Shown: in pieces, positions 1-7,948 of the stretch
Layout: the number at the start of each line of letters is the position of its first letter
Numbering within the stretch: position 1 is the stretch's first letter
From: Metapseudomonas boanensis
Lineage (GTDB): Bacteria > Pseudomonadota > Gammaproteobacteria > Pseudomonadales > Pseudomonadaceae
Assembly: GCF_018704125.1 (NCBI RefSeq)
Contig: NZ_JAGTIS010000004.1
Coordinates: 304,238-368,237 of the forward strand
Direction: 5' to 3'
Length of the DNA: 64,000 bases
Translations under genes and position numbers: made by a program
Notes under the pieces: generated by a model
Databases searched by the model: none
Told to the model about the DNA's origin: nothing
Seen by the model: only the letters and a program-made list of their open reading frames with translations

Positions 1-84
1 GCCGAATGCAGCAAGCCCACCGTCCTGCGGGTTCTCGATGAGTTCAACATCGAGCGTGGCACACGCATGGCGATGGAGGCCTGA
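1..84 (+). CDS. 3' end of a phage-type gene, cut by the window edge
   Basis: The frame starting at base 1 is open for 27 codons and stops with TGA at 82-84. The visible residues include SKPTVLRVLDEFNIERG, which could be the recognition part of a helix-turn-helix, but that is only an impression. The next gene starts at 87 with a GGAGG at 75-79 inside this frame, so the two were probably translated together. The product is unknown because the N-terminal part lies outside the window. Confidence 0.45.
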   Translation, partial: AECSKPTVLRVLDEFNIERGTRMAMEA

Positions 85-86
85 TC

Positions 87-400
87 ATGGCCAAGGACCA
101 GCAGCAACGCTCTGCCGAAACGGCGAAAGACGCAAAGAGCTCGAAGAGAAGGAGTTGTGCCATCGGGTGCGGCCCAGCACCAGGGCGAAGCTGGAGGAGC
201 TGATGGCCTGGCACGGCATCACCGAGATCAGCGAAGCGGTCCAGTTACTGATCATGAATACCCACGCACTAGGGTCAGCAGGCTCGGCTTCGGCCCTCGC
301 TGTCCCGCGCCACAATTTCACGACCCGCGAATACGTGGCGCTGGAACTTTACGCAGAAGGCACGCGAATCGCCGGCAAGCGCGACCGAGAAGACGCATAG
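87..400 (+). pseudogene. Frameshifted small phage-type protein
   Basis: ATG at 87 has a GGAGG at 75-79, seven bases upstream. The first frame gives MAKDQQQRSAET and then runs into a poor, basic sequence ending at a nearby TGA. Another frame picks up around 119-128 with KELEEKELCHRVRPSTRAKL and stays open to 400, through a helical, acidic, protein-like stretch. One single-base indel near 115-128 therefore splits a gene of about 104 codons. Small proteins that begin MAKDQQQRSAET are, as I remember, common in Pseudomonas prophages and have no assigned function. A sequencing error could also explain one shift, but neighbouring genes carry several. Confidence 0.55.
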
Positions 401-410
401 AGGGCAGGCA

Positions 411-713
411 TCAACCGTCGTCACGGCCCTCGCATTTCACCTCTTTCTTGTATTCGTCACGCTTTGCTTCGACCTTTACCCGGCACGGACCGTCCCAGTA
501 CTCGTCCTTCCATTCACCCCGGGCCCAGGTCCTGCCACGCCCATCCGGGCATTTAACTTCCAGCTTGTAGTCGCCCTTGTCAGAGACCTCTTTGACGCGA
601 CACGGGCCGTCCCGGTACTCGTCTTCCCACTTGTCATCGCGATCACCCGCGATAGCCAAGCCAGCAACGGAAGCGAACATCAGAAACGCGCCCACGAAAG
701 GCTTTATGCCCAT
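411..713 (-). CDS. Secreted two-repeat protein of unknown function
   Basis: The product is 100 residues. The N-terminus is a hydrophobic signal segment (about residues 1-22, ending GLAIA), so it should be exported to the periplasm or beyond. The mature part is two copies of a unit of about 30 residues, each of the form W-x-D-E-Y-x-D-G-P-C-R-V-K ... Y-K-x-E-V-K-C, with two cysteines per unit. The pattern could allow one disulfide per repeat. ATG at 713 is chosen because GAGG lies seven bases upstream; a GTG at 716 is possible. The gene is intact and opposite in strand to the decayed phage genes around it, as expected for accessory cargo. I do not recognise a named family. Confidence 0.75.
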   Translation of the reverse strand: MGIKPFVGAFLMFASVAGLAIAGDRDDKWEDEYRDGPCRVKEVSDKGDYKLEVKCPDGRGRTWARGEWKDEYWDGPCRVKVEAKRDEYKKEVKCEGRDDG

Positions 714-901
714 CACGCACCCTCAACAACAAGCCTCGATGAAAGCCCCGCATCAGCTGAGGGGCGCCAGATATCGCTAAGACACTGGCGCGATCGCTTT
801 TGCTCAACGGCGGCTACGCGGCTTGTCGTAAGGTCGCCCGTCCCATCCCACCGACCCGCCAGCCGCACAAGCGGCATGGCATCGCTCGACATGGAGAAAG
901 C

Positions 902-1867
902 ATGACCACATACGGATTCGTGCGCAGCAGCATAGAAGCCGCCAGCGTGGCCTAGCACCCGCTGGGGTGGCGTGCCAAGTGGTTCGCCGAGATCGAGCCC
1001 TTCCGTTCCTCCGTCCTCGCCCACCGCTGGCCGGATGCCCCAACCTGGGCGACATGACCAAGATCGCCCGCCAGGTGCTGGTGGGCAGTATTCCGGCGCC
1101 GGATGTCCTAGTCGGCGGCACGCCCTGCCAAGCCTTCAGCGTGGCCGGCATGCACGAAGGCCTGGCCGACCCGCGCGGCGCCCTCACCATCAAGTACGTG
1201 GAGCTCGCAGATGCAGCTGACCTTGTTAGAGCCAGAGCGGGTAAGCCCCCCCCATCATCGTCTGGGAGAACGTCCCCGGCGTCCTCTCCGACAAAGGCAA
1301 CTCGTTCGGCTGCTTCCTCGGTGCCCTGGTGGGCGAATCCGATGCGCTCCAGCCGGCAGGGGGCAAATGGGCGGGCGCTGGTTGTGCGTATGGATCCACG
1401 CGAACAGCCGCATGGCAGATGCTGGATGCTGGATGCTGGATGCTGGATGCTGGATGCCCAACATTTCGGCCTGGCCCAACGACGCCGCCGCGTGTTCGTT
1501 GTCGCAAGTGCTCGAGTTGGATTCGATCCCTGCGCGGTACTTTTTGAGCTTGAAGGCTCTCGCCGGGATAGCCCGCCGAGACGGCCGGCGGAGCAGGCAC
1601 TTCATCCTACCCTCACGGCTCAGGGGGGCGGCGCTCTCGATGACCGAGAGGCATATGTACTGGACGCCGAAGGGCGTCAGACGCACAACACCCCGCGAGT
1701 GGGAGCGCTGCCAAGGCCTCCCTGACGACTACACCCTACCCCCTGGCGCAGCAAGCCTACGGAGGAATGCCCGGACGGCCCGCGCCACAAGCGTTATTGG
1801 CAACAGCAAGGCTATTCCAGCGGTGCGTTGGATTGGCCGGCGGATCCAGCGGCAACTCGACTGCTAG
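902..1867 (+). pseudogene. Wrecked phage C5-cytosine DNA methyltransferase
   Basis: Fragments of a phage-type DNA (cytosine-5) methyltransferase lie in all three frames. They include the catalytic PCQ motif (GGTPCQAFSVAG, about 1120), the ENV motif (WENVPGVLSD, about 1265), the QRRRRVFVV motif (about 1475), a TPRE...DDYT block (about 1695) and the C-terminal GNS...RWIGRRI block (about 1800-1850). Damage visible: an in-frame TAG at 953-955 where the family has Trp, one base lost in the C run at 1246-1253, a 28-base gain at 1419-1453, and further shifts near 1680 and 1750. The motif I region is also altered. Compared with phage relatives of this type, the variable middle part is mostly missing. 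It cannot make an active enzyme. Intact versions methylate phage or host DNA, often to evade restriction. Confidence 0.85.
1419..1453 (+). repeat. Five tandem copies of the heptamer ATGCTGG
   Basis: Five perfect copies of ATGCTGG run from 1419 to 1453, followed by ATGCCCA. One copy would give the expected methyltransferase reading M-L-D-A-Q-H-F-G, so four copies (28 bases) look like a later expansion. Because 28 leaves remainder 1 on division by 3, the expansion shifts the frame, and by chance offsets the one-base loss in the C run at 1246-1253. Confidence 0.9.
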
Positions 1868-2097
1868 TCGCCGGCGTCAAGCCCTCTACTGCCGCCTCCT
1901 GTCAACGAATGCTCGTAGTGCTCTTTGAAAGTCTCTGCGGCCACAATCGCAGCGCTTTGGAGCTCCCAATAATCGAGCCGCACATCTTCGTCACTGAGAT
2001 CGGGCCCAGAGCTGAGAAAATCCCCAACTGCGTTGAACGTTTTGGCAGCCTCGCGTGCGAGTTGCTCAGCTTTCTGCCAGTAGTTTTCACCCGCCAT
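1864..2097 (-). CDS. Hypothetical small phage-type protein
   Basis: The product is 77 residues starting MAGENYWQKAEQLAREAAK. ATG at 2097 is preceded by GGAGG seven bases upstream, which is why I reject the longer open frame that reaches 2232. The sequence is acidic and mostly helical, with no signal peptide or membrane segment. Its stop overlaps the end of the converging methyltransferase relic by four bases. Nothing in it suggests a function; it is probably an accessory gene of the integrated element. Confidence 0.6.
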   Translation of the reverse strand: MAGENYWQKAEQLAREAAKTFNAVGDFLSSGPDLSDEDVRLDYWELQSAAIVAAETFKEHYEHSLTGGGSRGLDAGD

Positions 2098-2195
2098 GCT
2101 CGGTCCTCCGGGAATTGGGCTCAAAGAGTTAGGCACAGCAGAGTGCCGTGCGCCACCCTCCCCGGCCTCTCTGGTCGGGGAGGTCGTCGCGCACA

Positions 2196-2402
2196 CTACT
2201 CCGAACACATCCTGGCGTGCTCGTCGGCCCAACGGTGAAGTACGTCTTCCGGGATGCAGTGAGGCGATTCCACTCGCGCCTTGAGCTTCTCAGCGAATGA
2301 GATCGCCGATGCTTGATCCTTGAACGACACTGCCATCCCGCAGGCTTCCACTTGCCATACATCTCGTCCTTGGTCTGTGAGTCGCTGAACCGCTATGTCC
2401 AT
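2196..2402 (-). CDS. Hypothetical small phage-type protein
   Basis: The product is 68 residues starting MDIAVQRLTDQGRDVW. ATG at 2402 has GGAAGG six bases upstream; upstream ATGs at 2408 and 2489 fit less well. The stretch with alternating hydrophobic positions (VWQVEACGMAVSFKD, then a helix with AISFAEKLKAR) resembles a small alpha/beta domain. It lies about 100 bases upstream of the gene at 1864-2097 on the same strand, so the two may share a transcript. I do not recognise a family. Confidence 0.5.
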   Translation of the reverse strand: MDIAVQRLTDQGRDVWQVEACGMAVSFKDQASAISFAEKLKARVESPHCIPEDVLHRWADEHARMCSE

Positions 2403-2615
2403 GGACATCCTTCCAAGTGAAAGGCCAATCAGCCTCATGAGCACCACCAAACGGCGGGCAAAAAAAAGCCAACCACTCGGGCTGGCCAACTAACAAAGTA
2501 TAAGCGCCTTTAAGCACTGGGGTACCGTGTCGCAGGATCAGGCTAGGCCTGAAATGTGACCGTTTGTGACGCCACTCGCGCCCTGGTGATCACCAGAACG
2601 GAGATAACTAACAAG

Positions 2616-3191
2616 GTGACCTATGCGCACGCATCCAAGTGCCCGATCTGCTGCACCGCCCAGTCCGGCGCCGATCTGATCGCAGCTGGCGCCGGGGTGG
2701 ATTTCGATGCCGCTCAGCATTACCTGGGTTTTTCCTGCATTGGCAGGTTCACCGGCGCCGGCGGCCAGGTGAAGGCCACACCACCTGGAAAAAGTTGCAA
2801 CTGGACACTGGGTGGCTTGTTCCAGATGCACGAACTGGAAGGGATTACCGAGGACGGCGAGCGCCACCCGCTCTTCGAACCTGCGTCTCCGACCGAAGCG
2901 CAGGCACACCAGAAGACCAAGTCACGACCCGAATCATCCTCTGCCGGAGCTCAGGGCGCCCGGCCCCTTGCGGCTGCCTCCGCTGCATCCCCGCTCCACC
3001 CAAGTTCTGATCCATCCCTTACTCCCCACAGCTTGGCGTTACCGCCAGGGAGGGCAAACCATGACCGAACGAGCACCACGCCTTGGTGGACTTCCAGCAG
3101 CACCAGCAACAGCTTTGGGTTGTCCTGGAAGAGAATCACGAGAAGTGACTGGCCGCGAAAACCCAGTTACTCGCTGAACGTGAGGCTCTGA
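2616..3191 (+). CDS. Phage-type Cys-containing protein, C-terminus doubtful
   Basis: From a GTG at 2616 the frame reads a CPICC pair, then VDFDAAQHYLGFSCIGRF and NWTLGGLFQMHELEGI, which look like a real folded protein with a possible Cys-based metal site. After about codon 105 (near 2925) the composition turns to Ser/Pro/Arg-rich sequence typical of reading out of frame, although no stop comes until 3191. Another frame gives a Cys-rich tail ending at 3010. A frameshift near 2915 is therefore likely, and the true end may be 3010. Function unknown; an upstream GTG at 2556 is also in frame. Confidence 0.4.
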   Translation: MTYAHASKCPICCTAQSGADLIAAGAGVDFDAAQHYLGFSCIGRFTGAGGQVKATPPGKSCNWTLGGLFQMHELEGITEDGERHPLFEPASPTEAQAHQKTKSRPESSSAGAQGARPLAAASAASPLHPSSDPSLTPHSLALPPGRANHDRTSTTPWWTSSSTSNSFGLSWKRITRSDWPRKPSYSLNVRL

Positions 3192-3366
3192 TAGCCAAGT
3201 TCGTGAATGCCGCATGTGCAGAAAGCGTAGGACCGCGAATGCGAAAGGCAGTCGAAGCAGCCCTCGCCAACCACCGCGAACAGCACTGCCCTGCCCGACC
3301 AGCATCCTTGCCCGATGCACTCGGTCGGGAGGGCAGCGAGGGATCAGTGAAGCACAGCGCTGCTTA
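3061..3366 (+). pseudogene. Broken coiled-coil phage-type gene
   Basis: A start MTE at 3061 is followed by a one-base shift near 3072 into a frame reading HALVDFQQHQQQLWVVLEEN. An in-frame TGA follows at about 3146, then the frame continues with LLAEREALIAKFVNAACAES and ends in TAA at 3364-3366. The product would be a Gln/Glu-rich, probably coiled-coil protein of about 100 residues. A frameshift and a stop make it a pseudogene. Unknown small helical proteins of this type are common in the early region of Pseudomonas prophages. Confidence 0.55.
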
Positions 3367-3471
3367 ACCGGCACTGCAGCACATTGCTCCATCCCCACAC
3401 GTCAACCGGAACACCCCTCGCGCGCTGCGCTGGGCGGCGAGGTATTGTCTATAGCACGAGTGATTGCCCAG

Positions 3472-3684
3472 ATGACCGTTCAGTTGCCATGCCTCATGGA
3501 GGTCGGCGAATACAGGAAGCTGCGCTATGCCGGCGGGAAGCCCAGCCTGCAGCAACTCACGAAATGGGTCGAGAACGGAACCGTGGTCGGCGAGACCAAA
3601 GGCGATATGTACTTTGTGGACCTGCAGACTGAGCTAACCGGATCCAGTGATTCCCTGCTGGCCAAGATGCTGGAGTTTGGCTGA
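3472..3684 (+). CDS. Excisionase-like small DNA-binding protein
   Basis: The product is 70 residues from ATG at 3472. It reads YRKLRYAGGKPSLQQLTKWV, then an NGTVVGETKGDMYFVDL stretch. This has the layout of phage excisionases with a winged-helix (MerR/Xis-like) fold: a helix pair, a turn, and a short beta wing that ends in 'FVD'. It ends at TGA 3682-3684, just where the integrase begins, the usual order for xis-int pairs. It would bind next to the attachment site and bias the integrase toward excision. The ribosome-binding site is weak, and the open frame extends upstream to 3214 without protein-like character. Confidence 0.55.
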   Translation: MTVQLPCLMEVGEYRKLRYAGGKPSLQQLTKWVENGTVVGETKGDMYFVDLQTELTGSSDSLLAKMLEFG

Positions 3685-4809
3685 CGGCTCCGCACCGCAA
3701 ACGCACCAGCAAAAACCGCAGCCTGCCGAACAACCTGTACCCTAACGGGGAAGTACTGGCAGTACCGCAACCCCATCCCAGGCAAGAAGACCAACATCAA
3801 CAAGCTCGCCTGGGCGGCCAACGCCAAATTGGCCCCGCTCATGGCTGAGGACGGCACCCTGCTTGCCTTGCTGACTGGCGAGAAGACCCCAACTGTCGAT
3901 CACCTGCTGGGCCGGTTCGAAGAGGAATGGCTGCCGCCCCGCAGCTATTCCGAGCGCACCCTGCCGGAAATCAAGTTCAAGTTGGCCAGGTACCGGGCCG
4001 ACGTCGGGACGCGAATGGTTGACCAACTGGACGTGCTGGCCGTAGCCGAGTACCTGGACCAGTTCAGCAACAACGCCTACACGAAGCACCGGGGCCTGAT
4101 GGTGCAGGTGTTCGCCTTCGCCGTCGCCGTCGCCAAGGGCCTGGCTGAGCGCAACGTCGCAGAGCTGACCCTGGTGAAGGTCGAGGCCGAGAAGAAACGC
4201 CAACGCCATACCAAGGAAGGTCTGGACGCCATCCTGACCTATGAGTGGACTCCGGAGTGGCTGCGGCGGGGAATCCGGCTTGCACTGGTGAGCCTGCAGC
4301 GGAGGGAGGACATCGCGACCCGAGAGAAGGCCGCGGTCGACCTGGAGAAGAACACCATCCGCGTCTCCCCGGGCAAAACCCAGAACTATGACAACCCGGT
4401 GCATCTGGAGATCGTCATGGGTGAAGCGCTGCGTGCCGTCGTAAAGGAGAGCCTGGCCTCGCCGGTCGTCTGCCCCCGCCTGATCCACTACTCGCCCAAG
4501 GCCCGTAAGCGGGAGCAGCTGGACGCGAAGCGGCACTGGAACGCAGTGACCGAGGATTAACTGCCGAAGGCCTTCAGCAAGACTCGGGACGATTCAGAAG
4601 CCTATAAGGCGATGCCGAAGGACGAGCGACCAACCTTTCACGAGATCTGGGCGCTGGATGCCTGGCTGTATGAGCAGCAGGGCTGTCTGCAGGAATACAT
4701 CCAGGCGCTGATGGGCCATGCTGACGTGAGGATGACTGAGCACTATCAGGCCGGTCACGAAGGGAAGGAGGTGCAATACCTGACGGTGGGCGCAGACCTG
4801 AAGCTATAG
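3684..4809 (+). pseudogene. Inactivated tyrosine-type phage integrase
   Basis: The gene encodes a phage integrase with an Arm-DNA-binding N-terminus (KRTSKNRSLPNNLYPNG, then KYWQYRNPIPGKK), a core-binding domain and a tyrosine recombinase catalytic domain. Four separate defects are visible. The start is ACG at 3684-3686 where TGATG overlap would be expected. One extra G in the run at 3747-3750 shifts the frame. TAA at 4558-4560 replaces the Tyr codon after TED. The catalytic His-x-x-Arg box reads HEIW, with TGG at 4648-4650 for the Arg codon. The first catalytic Arg region (LQRRED, about 4296) and the nucleophile Tyr (TEHYQAG, TAT at 4744-4746) remain. The gene lies beside the 3' end of tRNA-Val, its expected target. 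Confidence 0.88.
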
Positions 4810-4848
4810 GCTCGATAGTCATTTTCCCAAAATTTTCCCAAAACAAAA

Positions 4849-4872
4849 AAGGCGACCCTTTCGGATCGCCTT
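4849..4872 (-). terminator. Rho-independent terminator of tRNA-Val
   Basis: AAGGCGA and its complement form a hairpin around a short loop (AAGGCGacccttt...TCGCCTT). On the minus strand it is followed by a T-rich run (the A-rich bases 4841-4850 on plus). It lies 28 bases beyond the 3' end of tRNA-Val. Confidence 0.75.
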
Positions 4873-4900
4873 CTAAGCCCCGCGTGACGCGGGTTCGATT

Positions 4901-4977
4901 TGGTAGGCACAATTGGACTCGAACCAACGACCCCCACCATGTCAAGGTGGTGCTCTAACCAACTGAGCTATGTGCCT
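4901..4977 (-). tRNA. tRNA-Val (anticodon GAC)
   Basis: The 77-base gene reads 5'-AGGCACA acceptor, a TAGCTCAG D arm, anticodon stem CCACC with loop TTGACAT (anticodon GAC), a T arm GGTTCGAGTCC, and a 3' end with encoded CCA. It closely resembles E. coli tRNA-Val(GAC) in the D, anticodon and T arms. Its 3' end faces the dead integrase, so it marks one attachment site of the integrated element. Confidence 0.95.
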
Positions 4978-4990
4978 TCGATGGGTGCGC

Positions 4991-5018
4991 ATTCTACGGA
5001 CTTACTTTTCTCTGTCAA
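4991..5018 (-). promoter_or_regulatory. Sigma-70 promoter of tRNA-Val
   Basis: On the minus strand TTGACA (5018-5013) and TAGAAT (4996-4991) are separated by 16 bases. The -10 box lies 14 bases upstream of the mature tRNA start. Confidence 0.75.
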
Positions 5019-5161
5019 CACCTTTTTTCGCTAACTCTCTGAAAAAGTGGATTTTTTACTGTTCACCGCTCCGTTAAATATTTTGCACAGAGACTAGCCG
5101 ACCCGACTCAACTCAGGTAGCATCATCCCATCTGTAAAAAATAAAAAACAGAGATTCCATT

Positions 5162-6445
5162 ATGACGCACACTCCCTACCCCCAATCCTATTACGCCTTT
5201 TCGGCCAACCCCGTCCCGGCTCGCCCGGAACTCAAGGGTGAGACCGAGACTGATGTCTGTATCGTAGGGGCTGGATATACCGGTCTCTCTACCGCACTGT
5301 TCCTTCTGGAGAATGGTTTCAAGGTCACCATCCTGGAAGCGGCCAAGGTGGGCTTTGGCGCGTCCGGTCGTAACGGTGGCCAGATCGTCAACAGCTACAG
5401 CCGCGATATCGACGTGATCGAGCGCACCTCCAACGCCAAGCACGCCCAACTGATGGGCCAGATGGCATTTGAAGGCGGGCGCATCATTCGAGAGCGCATC
5501 GCCAAGTACAACATCCAGTGCGATCTGAAGGACGGCGGCGTTTTCGCTGCGTTCACCAAGAAGCAGATGGAGCACCTCGAGTCGCAGAAGAAGCTCTGGG
5601 AACGCTACGGCCACACCCAGCTCGAGATGATGGACGCCAAGCGCATCCGTGAAGTGGCGGCGACCGACAACTATATCGGCGGCATGCTAGACATGAGCGG
5701 CGGCCATATCCACCCGCTGAACCTTGCCCTTGGCGAAGCCGCTGCCGTGGAATCCCTGGGCGGAATCATCCACGAGCAGAGCCCGGCCGTTCGTATCGAG
5801 CGCGGCGCGAACCCTGTCGTGCAAACACCGCAAGGTCGAGTGAAGGCCAAGTTCGTGGTGGTAGCCGGTAACGCCTACATGGGCAACCTGATCCCAGAAC
5901 TCGCAGCCAAATCGATGCCGTGCGGCACTCAGGTGATTACCACCGAGCCGCTGTCCGAGGAGATGGCCAAGTCACTTCTACCGCAAGATTACTGCGTAGA
6001 GGACTGCAACTATCTGCTGGACTACTACCGCCTCTCTGGCGACAAGCGCCTGATCTATGGCGGCGGCGTCGTCTATGGCGCGCGTGACCCGGCAAACATC
6101 GAAGCGATCATTCGTCCGAAGATGCTCAAGACCTTCCCGCAGCTGAAGAACGTGAAGATAGACTTCGCCTGGACCGGCAACTTCCTGCTGACCCTGTCGC
6201 GCCTGCCACAGGTTGGCCGGATTGGCGACAACATCTATTACTCCCAGGGCTGCAGCGGCCATGGCGTGACCTACACCCACGTAGCGGGCAAGGTCATCGC
6301 GGAAACCCTGCGCGGCCAGGCCGAGCGATTCGATGCATTCGCAAGCCTTCCGCACTATCCGTTCCCGGGCGGCCAGGTTTTCCGCGTACCGTTCACGGCA
6401 CTGGGCGCTTGGTACTACAGCCTGCGCGACAAGCTGGGCGTCTGA
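5162..6445 (+). CDS. FAD-dependent amine/amino acid oxidase (PuuB/PauB-like)
   Basis: The 427-residue protein belongs to the DAO family of FAD oxidoreductases. The dinucleotide-binding motif GAGYTG is at residues 36-41 and the GASGRNGGQI segment near 73-82 is typical of gamma-glutamylputrescine oxidase-type members. A C-terminal FAD-contacting GCSGHGV segment follows. Such enzymes oxidise an amine using O2, giving aldehyde, ammonia (or amine) and H2O2; in pseudomonads paralogues act in polyamine breakdown. The gene stands alone, starting 185 bases past tRNA-Val with no puu/pau neighbours, so the substrate cannot be named. A Pro/Tyr-rich first 20 residues (PYPQSYYAFSAN) fits the same subfamily. 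Confidence 0.85.
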   Translation: MTHTPYPQSYYAFSANPVPARPELKGETETDVCIVGAGYTGLSTALFLLENGFKVTILEAAKVGFGASGRNGGQIVNSYSRDIDVIERTSNAKHAQLMGQMAFEGGRIIRERIAKYNIQCDLKDGGVFAAFTKKQMEHLESQKKLWERYGHTQLEMMDAKRIREVAATDNYIGGMLDMSGGHIHPLNLALGEAAAVESLGGIIHEQSPAVRIERGANPVVQTPQGRVKAKFVVVAGNAYMGNLIPELAAKSMPCGTQVITTEPLSEEMAKSLLPQDYCVEDCNYLLDYYRLSGDKRLIYGGGVVYGARDPANIEAIIRPKMLKTFPQLKNVKIDFAWTGNFLLTLSRLPQVGRIGDNIYYSQGCSGHGVTYTHVAGKVIAETLRGQAERFDAFASLPHYPFPGGQVFRVPFTALGAWYYSLRDKLGV

Positions 6446-6498
6446 CCCCCAATGCAATACGTCAACGGCGCCCTGAGGCGCCGTTTTCATTTACCCAA

Positions 6499-7167
6499 TC
6501 AAGGCATCTGCCGCCGTGCAATGCTGGCCGTTTCAGCCTGCCCTGCGGCATCCAATTCCTCGGCTCCTTTCAACCAGCGCCCGCGCTCAACCGCAGCGGG
6601 CAACTGGTCTGGGGATTGCAGCAACACAGCCCATCGGCTAGCAGCGTCCCATCCGGCCTCGAACTCACCAAACCCCATTTGCATGCGACGTTGATGTCCA
6701 CTACGCAGCAGCAGCGTCCGATTTTCCAGGTCATAGCCCACCAGCAAAGCGAAACGCCAGCTGGGCAGCAAACCATAGCCCTGCTTCAGGTACACCATAA
6801 CGGGATTACCCGCCGCAACCTGCTCAAGCAGATCGTCGAGCCCACTACCGAGCGGATAGACCAGCAGGCCATGCCGACGTGCGACATCCTCGATGCTGCG
6901 TTGCAGGCTCTCCTCCTGCTGCGGCAGGCGCAATTCCGATTCGAGCAGTCCAGGCGTGACGACCTCGCCTTGCTGGGTCAGCAAGGCAGCGAGCGCAGCA
7001 GGCGCACTCTGGTAGGCGTTCTGGGCGAAGAAAGGAACGCCGCTCAGCTCGACAGCCTCGGGCAGGGCACTGACTCTGGGAGAGCGTGAATGCTCTGCGC
7101 ATGCGCCCAGGAAGACGAGACTGCAGGCAACGGCGATTGGCTTGATGAGGCGGCGGGGTAAAGGCAC
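6499..7167 (-). CDS. Lipoprotein with C39 peptidase-like fold, catalytic Cys replaced
   Basis: The 222-residue protein has a lipoprotein signal ending FLGAC (Cys23). Residues 43-60 (GVPFFAQNAYQSAPAALA) match the start of the peptidase C39-like domain found in Pseudomonas lipoproteins such as PA2778, where the expected text is Y-Q-C-G-P-A-A-L. Here the nucleophile position is Ser54 and the next Gly is Ala. Near residue 140 the segment WRFALLVGYD matches the family's H-[WF]-x-x-L-V-G-Y-D but lacks the His. Both catalytic residues therefore appear lost, which suggests a binding or structural role. A single TPR-like helix pair may follow at the C-terminus. It stands alone and diverges from the gene at 7495. 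Confidence 0.7.
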   Translation of the reverse strand: MPLPRRLIKPIAVACSLVFLGACAEHSRSPRVSALPEAVELSGVPFFAQNAYQSAPAALAALLTQQGEVVTPGLLESELRLPQQEESLQRSIEDVARRHGLLVYPLGSGLDDLLEQVAAGNPVMVYLKQGYGLLPSWRFALLVGYDLENRTLLLRSGHQRRMQMGFGEFEAGWDAASRWAVLLQSPDQLPAAVERGRWLKGAEELDAAGQAETASIARRQMP

Positions 7168-7494
7168 GGCATCACTCTGATTACGACAGGATTGAATGAC
7201 CGGCGATCATACTGCCGCCGATCTTCTCGGTATATCGTCCAGGCTTGGCAATACCGCCTGGACGGTTACCAAAGCGCGAAAGCCTGCAACACCCGCCCCG
7301 TAGATCTCATGAAACTGTTAGCCGAAACCCTCCTGAAACGGGTCACTCGTTCATTTCAGCGACAATTACTTAGTTTTTAACGACGCGCTGTGACTTATCG
7401 GTTTCGTTCGGTCATCCACATTCATGACGGTGTCATAAAGCCCTATGGGCTCCTCCGTCACCTTCATTGGGCACAATATGGAGAGACCAATCCC
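7168..7494. other. Intergenic region between divergent genes, no gene seen
   Basis: This 327-base spacer separates the minus-strand lipoprotein gene and the plus-strand gene at 7495. It should hold both promoters. The open frame at 7192-7380 lacks protein character. I cannot name a promoter or operator with confidence. Confidence 0.5.
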
Positions 7495-7764
7495 ATGAAC
7501 GCACCTCTGCGATTCAACGAAGCACTGATCATTACAGGCCGCGCCTTCAAGCCATTCCAATGCGTTGCCTGGGCCCCCCAGGACGGCACCGGCGAGCTGA
7601 GCATCAGCGTCATCGATCGCACCAGCACTCGTCTGCTGGGTCGCTCGAAGATTCCGAGCAGCACCTATTCCGACCCTGAGCAACTGGCCATTGTCCTGCT
7701 GCAATCCCGCGAAGAACTAAGCAGCAAAGGTTACAGCCTCGACCCCTGGAGCATGCCGGAGTAA
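7495..7764 (+). CDS. Conserved hypothetical protein
   Basis: The product is 89 residues starting MNAPLRFNEALIITGRAFKP. GGAG lies about 11 bases before the ATG at 7495. Alternating polar and hydrophobic residues (GELSISVIDRTSTRLLGRSK) suggest a small beta-rich cytoplasmic domain followed by a helix (PEQLAIVLLQSREELSSKG). There is no signal peptide or membrane segment. It may be a Pseudomonas-specific family; I cannot give a function. The open frame continues upstream to 7390, but that part does not look coding. Confidence 0.6.
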   Translation: MNAPLRFNEALIITGRAFKPFQCVAWAPQDGTGELSISVIDRTSTRLLGRSKIPSSTYSDPEQLAIVLLQSREELSSKGYSLDPWSMPE

Positions 7765-7948
7765 AACTCCCGCTCCGTGCCCAATGAGCGGCGGGCAGCA
7801 TCAGTTGCCCGCCGCGATGTTCCCGTTCTCCCGCCCCTGCAGCCTTTGCTGCGCATTGGCCACTTGGCAAGATCTGTGCGGTCATTGTCATTGTTGCCAC
7901 CCTCCCGACCGATCAAACTGGCATCACCTTCAACCGGGGAAGATGCCC

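Noticed and set aside
3742..4536. 264-codon minus-strand frame opposite the integrase
   Set aside because: It overlaps a clearly recognised integrase sequence and shows no protein family features.
7192..7380. Short plus-strand frame in the spacer before the gene at 7495
   Set aside because: Composition is random-looking, no ribosome-binding site fits, and it would sit where promoters are expected.
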